From the NCBI GenBank assembly GCA_030452025.1, contig JAKDNC010000129.1:1-8385 (forward strand): DNA of 8,385 bases. Direction: 5' to 3'. Below the pieces are notes generated by a model. The model was given only the letters and a program-made list of their open reading frames with translations, made no database searches and had not been told where the DNA came from. The position numbers and the translations under genes were made by a program. The stretch comes from Nocardioides sp. (lineage in GTDB: Bacteria; Actinomycetota; Actinomycetes; Propionibacteriales; Nocardioidaceae). Shown piece by piece: positions 7,145 to 8,385 of this stretch. Positions within the stretch are counted from its first letter, which is position 1. Each line of letters opens with the position of its first letter.

Positions 7145-7246
7145 CAGATCACGGCAGGCGTTCCGACTCGTCACCGCCTGGCGGGCGGGGACTCACGGTT
7201 GCGGGTCAGCGCCGGATTTGCACCGGACTTTCCCTGACTGTGACCT
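7145..7246 (-). promoter_or_regulatory. Cobalamin riboswitch upstream of the secreted 365-residue barrel protein
   Basis: The minus strand reads GGTCACAGTCAGGGAAAG, then TCCGGTGCAAATCCGG (P3-type hairpin with the classic GGTGCAAATCC), GCTGACCCGCAACCGTGA, and the B12 box AGTCGGAACGCCTGCC. P1 can form between GGTCAC (7240-7245) and GTGATC (7147-7152). The segment GGTCACAGT[C/T]AGGG is shared with the ECF-operon riboswitch, so the two are probably related by duplication. About 107 nt separate the aptamer from the Shine-Dalgarno. This leader contains small inverted repeats (CACAC/GTGTG, TGGCC/GGCCA) but no convincing terminator or anti-Shine-Dalgarno helix. Confidence 0.93.
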
Positions 7247-7257
7247 TCGACACCTGT

Positions 7258-7286
7258 AACTTAGGCCTACCTCACAGAGGAGTCAA
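7258..7286 (-). promoter_or_regulatory. Sigma-70-type promoter driving the riboswitch and 365-residue gene
   Basis: On the minus strand a -35 box TTGACT (7286-7281) and a -10 box TAAGTT (7263-7258) are separated by exactly 17 nt. The predicted start near 7251 falls only a few nucleotides before the riboswitch P1 helix, the expected geometry. The -35 is nearly consensus; the -10 fits TANNNT. Confidence 0.7.
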
Positions 7287-7396
7287 TAGTCAGAGGTTGC
7301 GGCGTCGACGGACCCGCGCAGGGCGTGCGCTGCCTGCTGCTGGACGCCCGGCACGCATGGGTGGGCAGGGCATCGTCTATCGTGGTGGCAAATTTG
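7287..7396. other. Divergent intergenic core without a recognised gene
   Basis: This stretch lies between the promoter of the minus-strand unit and the plus-strand riboswitch, within a 563-nt gap (7028-7590) that is otherwise filled by the two leaders. It must hold the promoter for the plus-strand gene, but no pair of -35/-10 boxes with proper spacing stands out; GATACT at 7396-7401 is only a weak -10 candidate. Alternative inverted repeats occur: GGGCGT (7321-7326) with ACGCCC (7344-7349), or GCGTGC (7323-7328) with GCACGC (7351-7356). Their role is unknown. No convincing ORF. Confidence 0.5.
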
Positions 7397-7502
7397 ATAC
7401 TCGCTCCTGTTTTGGGAAAGCCGGTGAGACTCCGGCGCTGTCGCGCAACCGTGATCCAGGCACGTTCTGGAAAGTCGGGTCACCAGTTCAGGAGCCGAGT
7501 CC
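7397..7502 (+). promoter_or_regulatory. Cobalamin riboswitch upstream of the plus-strand barrel protein
   Basis: The plus strand shows GGGAAAG, then CCGGTGAGACTCCGG (P3-type hairpin), GCTGTCGCGCAACCGTGA, and the B12-box-like AGTTCAGGAGCCGAGT. P1 can form between ACTCG (7399-7403) and CGAGT (7496-7500); the adjacent CTCCTG and CAGGAG could extend it. It lacks the GGTCACAG segment seen in the two minus-strand riboswitches. It ends about 60 nt before the Shine-Dalgarno-burying hairpin of the gene at 7591. Confidence 0.92.
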
Positions 7503-7526
7503 GGACACACCACTGTCGCGTTACGC

Positions 7527-7552
7527 AGGGGCCGGACGGCAGGCTCACCCCT
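7527..7552 (+). promoter_or_regulatory. Hairpin just after the B12 aptamer
   Basis: AGGGG (7527-7531) can pair with CCCCT (7548-7552), with an inner GCC/GGC (7531-7533, 7538-7540) as alternative. It lies between the aptamer and the ribosome-site hairpin. It may be the accessory or kissing-loop arm found downstream of many cobalamin aptamers, or a switching element. Pairing was judged by eye only. Confidence 0.35.
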
Positions 7553-7559
7553 TGGCGTC

Positions 7560-7587
7560 GTGCTCTTTCGTGTCGCGAAAGGAGCAC
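7560..7587 (+). promoter_or_regulatory. Hairpin sequestering the Shine-Dalgarno (translational expression platform)
   Basis: GTGCT (7560-7564) pairs with AGCAC (7583-7587) and CTTTCG (7565-7570) with CGAAAG (7576-7581), with a single bulged G at 7582 and a 5-nt loop. The 11-bp stem contains the whole Shine-Dalgarno AAAGGAG (7578-7584), which sits 6 nt before the ATG at 7591. This is the classic layout for a riboswitch that blocks ribosome binding. Confidence 0.8.
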
Positions 7588-7590
7588 CTG

Positions 7591-8385
7591 ATGCATCGAC
7601 GAGCCCGCCGGCTACTGGTCGGCCTCACTGCGTCACTGATCGCGATGGGCTCGTTGGGTACAGGAGTGGTGCAGAGCGCAAGCGCCGCCGCGGGACCGAA
7701 TGCTGCCGAGGCGCAGCAGGCCGCGATCTGGATGGCCGCACAACTCGACGACAGTGGCACCTTCCCCAACCCGGATCTTCCCGCGCCTGACTACGGCCTG
7801 ATGATCGACGCAGTGTTCGCGATGCACGCCGCAGGGCGTCCTGAACTCGCGAGTCCGATCATGGACAACCTGGGCAAGCCCAGTGATCCCGGGGCGCTCA
7901 ACTTTTGGCGATATCAGGGTGCCGGTATCGAGACCATCACGGTCGGCGCTTTGGCCAAGACCACCTTGGCGATCGAGGTTTCCGGGCGCAACCCTCGTGA
8001 CTTTGCCGGAGTCGATCACGTCCACGAACTCGAGCAGTCCATCCGCCAAGCCGATGACGGCGTCGCGGCACCTGAGCTGTTCTACAACCAAACAATCGAG
8101 GGTGGGGCCACGACTTTCTCGATGGGCAACGGCTTCGACCAGGCGTTCGGCGTCATCGCCCTGTCTGGCGTCGACCGTCTACCCGACACTGTCACCGGTG
8201 CCTATGTGACCCACTTCCAGTGCCCGGCCGGGTATTGGATGATCACCGCCGACCTGACCGGTCGGACCTGCGCCGAGCTTATCGATTCGGGCACCACGCC
8301 TGCCCCCGACCGGGATGCCACCGCGATGGCCCTGTCAGCTTTGCTGACCGCCCGCGATTCTGGTGCGCCCGGTCTGGGCGCCGCC
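7591..8385 (+). CDS. Secreted alpha/alpha-barrel protein, paralogue of the 365-residue protein (3' end outside window)
   Basis: 265 residues are visible, open at the right edge. The ATG at 7591 follows AAAGGAG by 6 nt. A signal peptide is clear: MHRRARR, hydrophobic core, cleavage likely after ASA near residue 32. Helical barrel repeats follow: AAEAQQAAIWMAAQLDDSG (38-56), DYGLMIDAVFAMHAAG (67-82), GNGFDQAFGVIALSG (179-193), DRDATAMALSALLTAR (240-255). Residues 174-256 align with the 365-residue protein: the FDQAF helix, a QC at the same place, a second Cys before the next repeat, and DRDATA matching DVDSTA. It belongs to the prenyltransferase/squalene-oxidase-repeat fold shared with transcobalamin alpha domains. 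It lies behind a cobalamin riboswitch, so extracellular corrinoid binding is inferred. Whether it also has a beta domain or a membrane anchor depends on sequence to the right. Confidence 0.88.
   Translation, partial: MHRRARRLLVGLTASLIAMGSLGTGVVQSASAAAGPNAAEAQQAAIWMAAQLDDSGTFPNPDLPAPDYGLMIDAVFAMHAAGRPELASPIMDNLGKPSDPGALNFWRYQGAGIETITVGALAKTTLAIEVSGRNPRDFAGVDHVHELEQSIRQADDGVAAPELFYNQTIEGGATTFSMGNGFDQAFGVIALSGVDRLPDTVTGAYVTHFQCPAGYWMITADLTGRTCAELIDSGTTPAPDRDATAMALSALLTARDSGAPGLGAA

Noticed and set aside
7028..7174. 49-residue N-terminal extension of the 365-residue protein
   Set aside because: It translates the riboswitch leader and B12 box region, and would put an arginine-rich stretch before the signal peptide. 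The ATG at 7027 has a good Shine-Dalgarno.
7633..8091. 152-residue minus-strand open frame
   Set aside because: Antisense to the plus-strand barrel gene, which has a signal peptide, ribosome site and paralogue.
1..8385. Mobile elements, CRISPR arrays, tRNA or rRNA genes
   Set aside because: No transposase or integrase, no regularly spaced repeats, and no cloverleaf or rRNA-like segment was seen on either strand.

Overview
The window is high-GC DNA from a Gram-positive actinobacterium (Actinomycetota). Evidence: strong G/C third-position preference, GTG starts, tightly abutting genes, Sec signal peptides and C-terminal membrane anchors with basic tails instead of outer-membrane proteins. I cannot name the genus. 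Almost everything in it points to one theme: cobalamin (vitamin B12 or a related corrinoid) capture and uptake.

Left block, minus strand (transcribed right to left, 5856 down to 1). A cobalamin riboswitch (about 5762-5856) leads a four-gene operon. Gene 1 is a large surface-anchored protein with a WSYWH beta-type domain, an alpha/alpha-barrel and a fibronectin-III-like domain. Gene 2 is a smaller anchored protein carrying only the beta-type domain. Gene 3 is an EcfT/CbiQ-type transmembrane coupling protein. Gene 4 is a double ABC ATPase of the fused EcfA-EcfA' type, which runs off the left edge. Junctions are 0 nt, 1 nt and a 4-nt overlap. No substrate-binding S component is present; it may lie left of position 1.

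Middle block, minus strand (5871-7286). A near-consensus promoter, a second cobalamin riboswitch (about 7145-7246) and a secreted, unanchored alpha/alpha-barrel protein of 365 residues with six cysteines. A strong hairpin (5871-5909) closes this unit and abuts the riboswitch of the ECF operon.

Right block, plus strand (7397-8385). A third, divergent cobalamin riboswitch is followed by a hairpin that buries the Shine-Dalgarno sequence. It precedes a second secreted alpha/alpha-barrel protein, a paralogue of the 365-residue one, cut off by the right edge.

Working model: alpha-barrel and beta domains are the two building blocks of animal intrinsic factor and transcobalamin. Here they occur as separate or rearranged secreted and membrane-anchored proteins, all behind B12 riboswitches and beside an ECF transporter. 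I infer a bacterial transcobalamin-like system that captures corrinoid outside the cell and hands it to the ECF transporter. Riboswitches, ECF components and domain layout are read from sequence; the corrinoid-binding role of the secreted proteins is inference.
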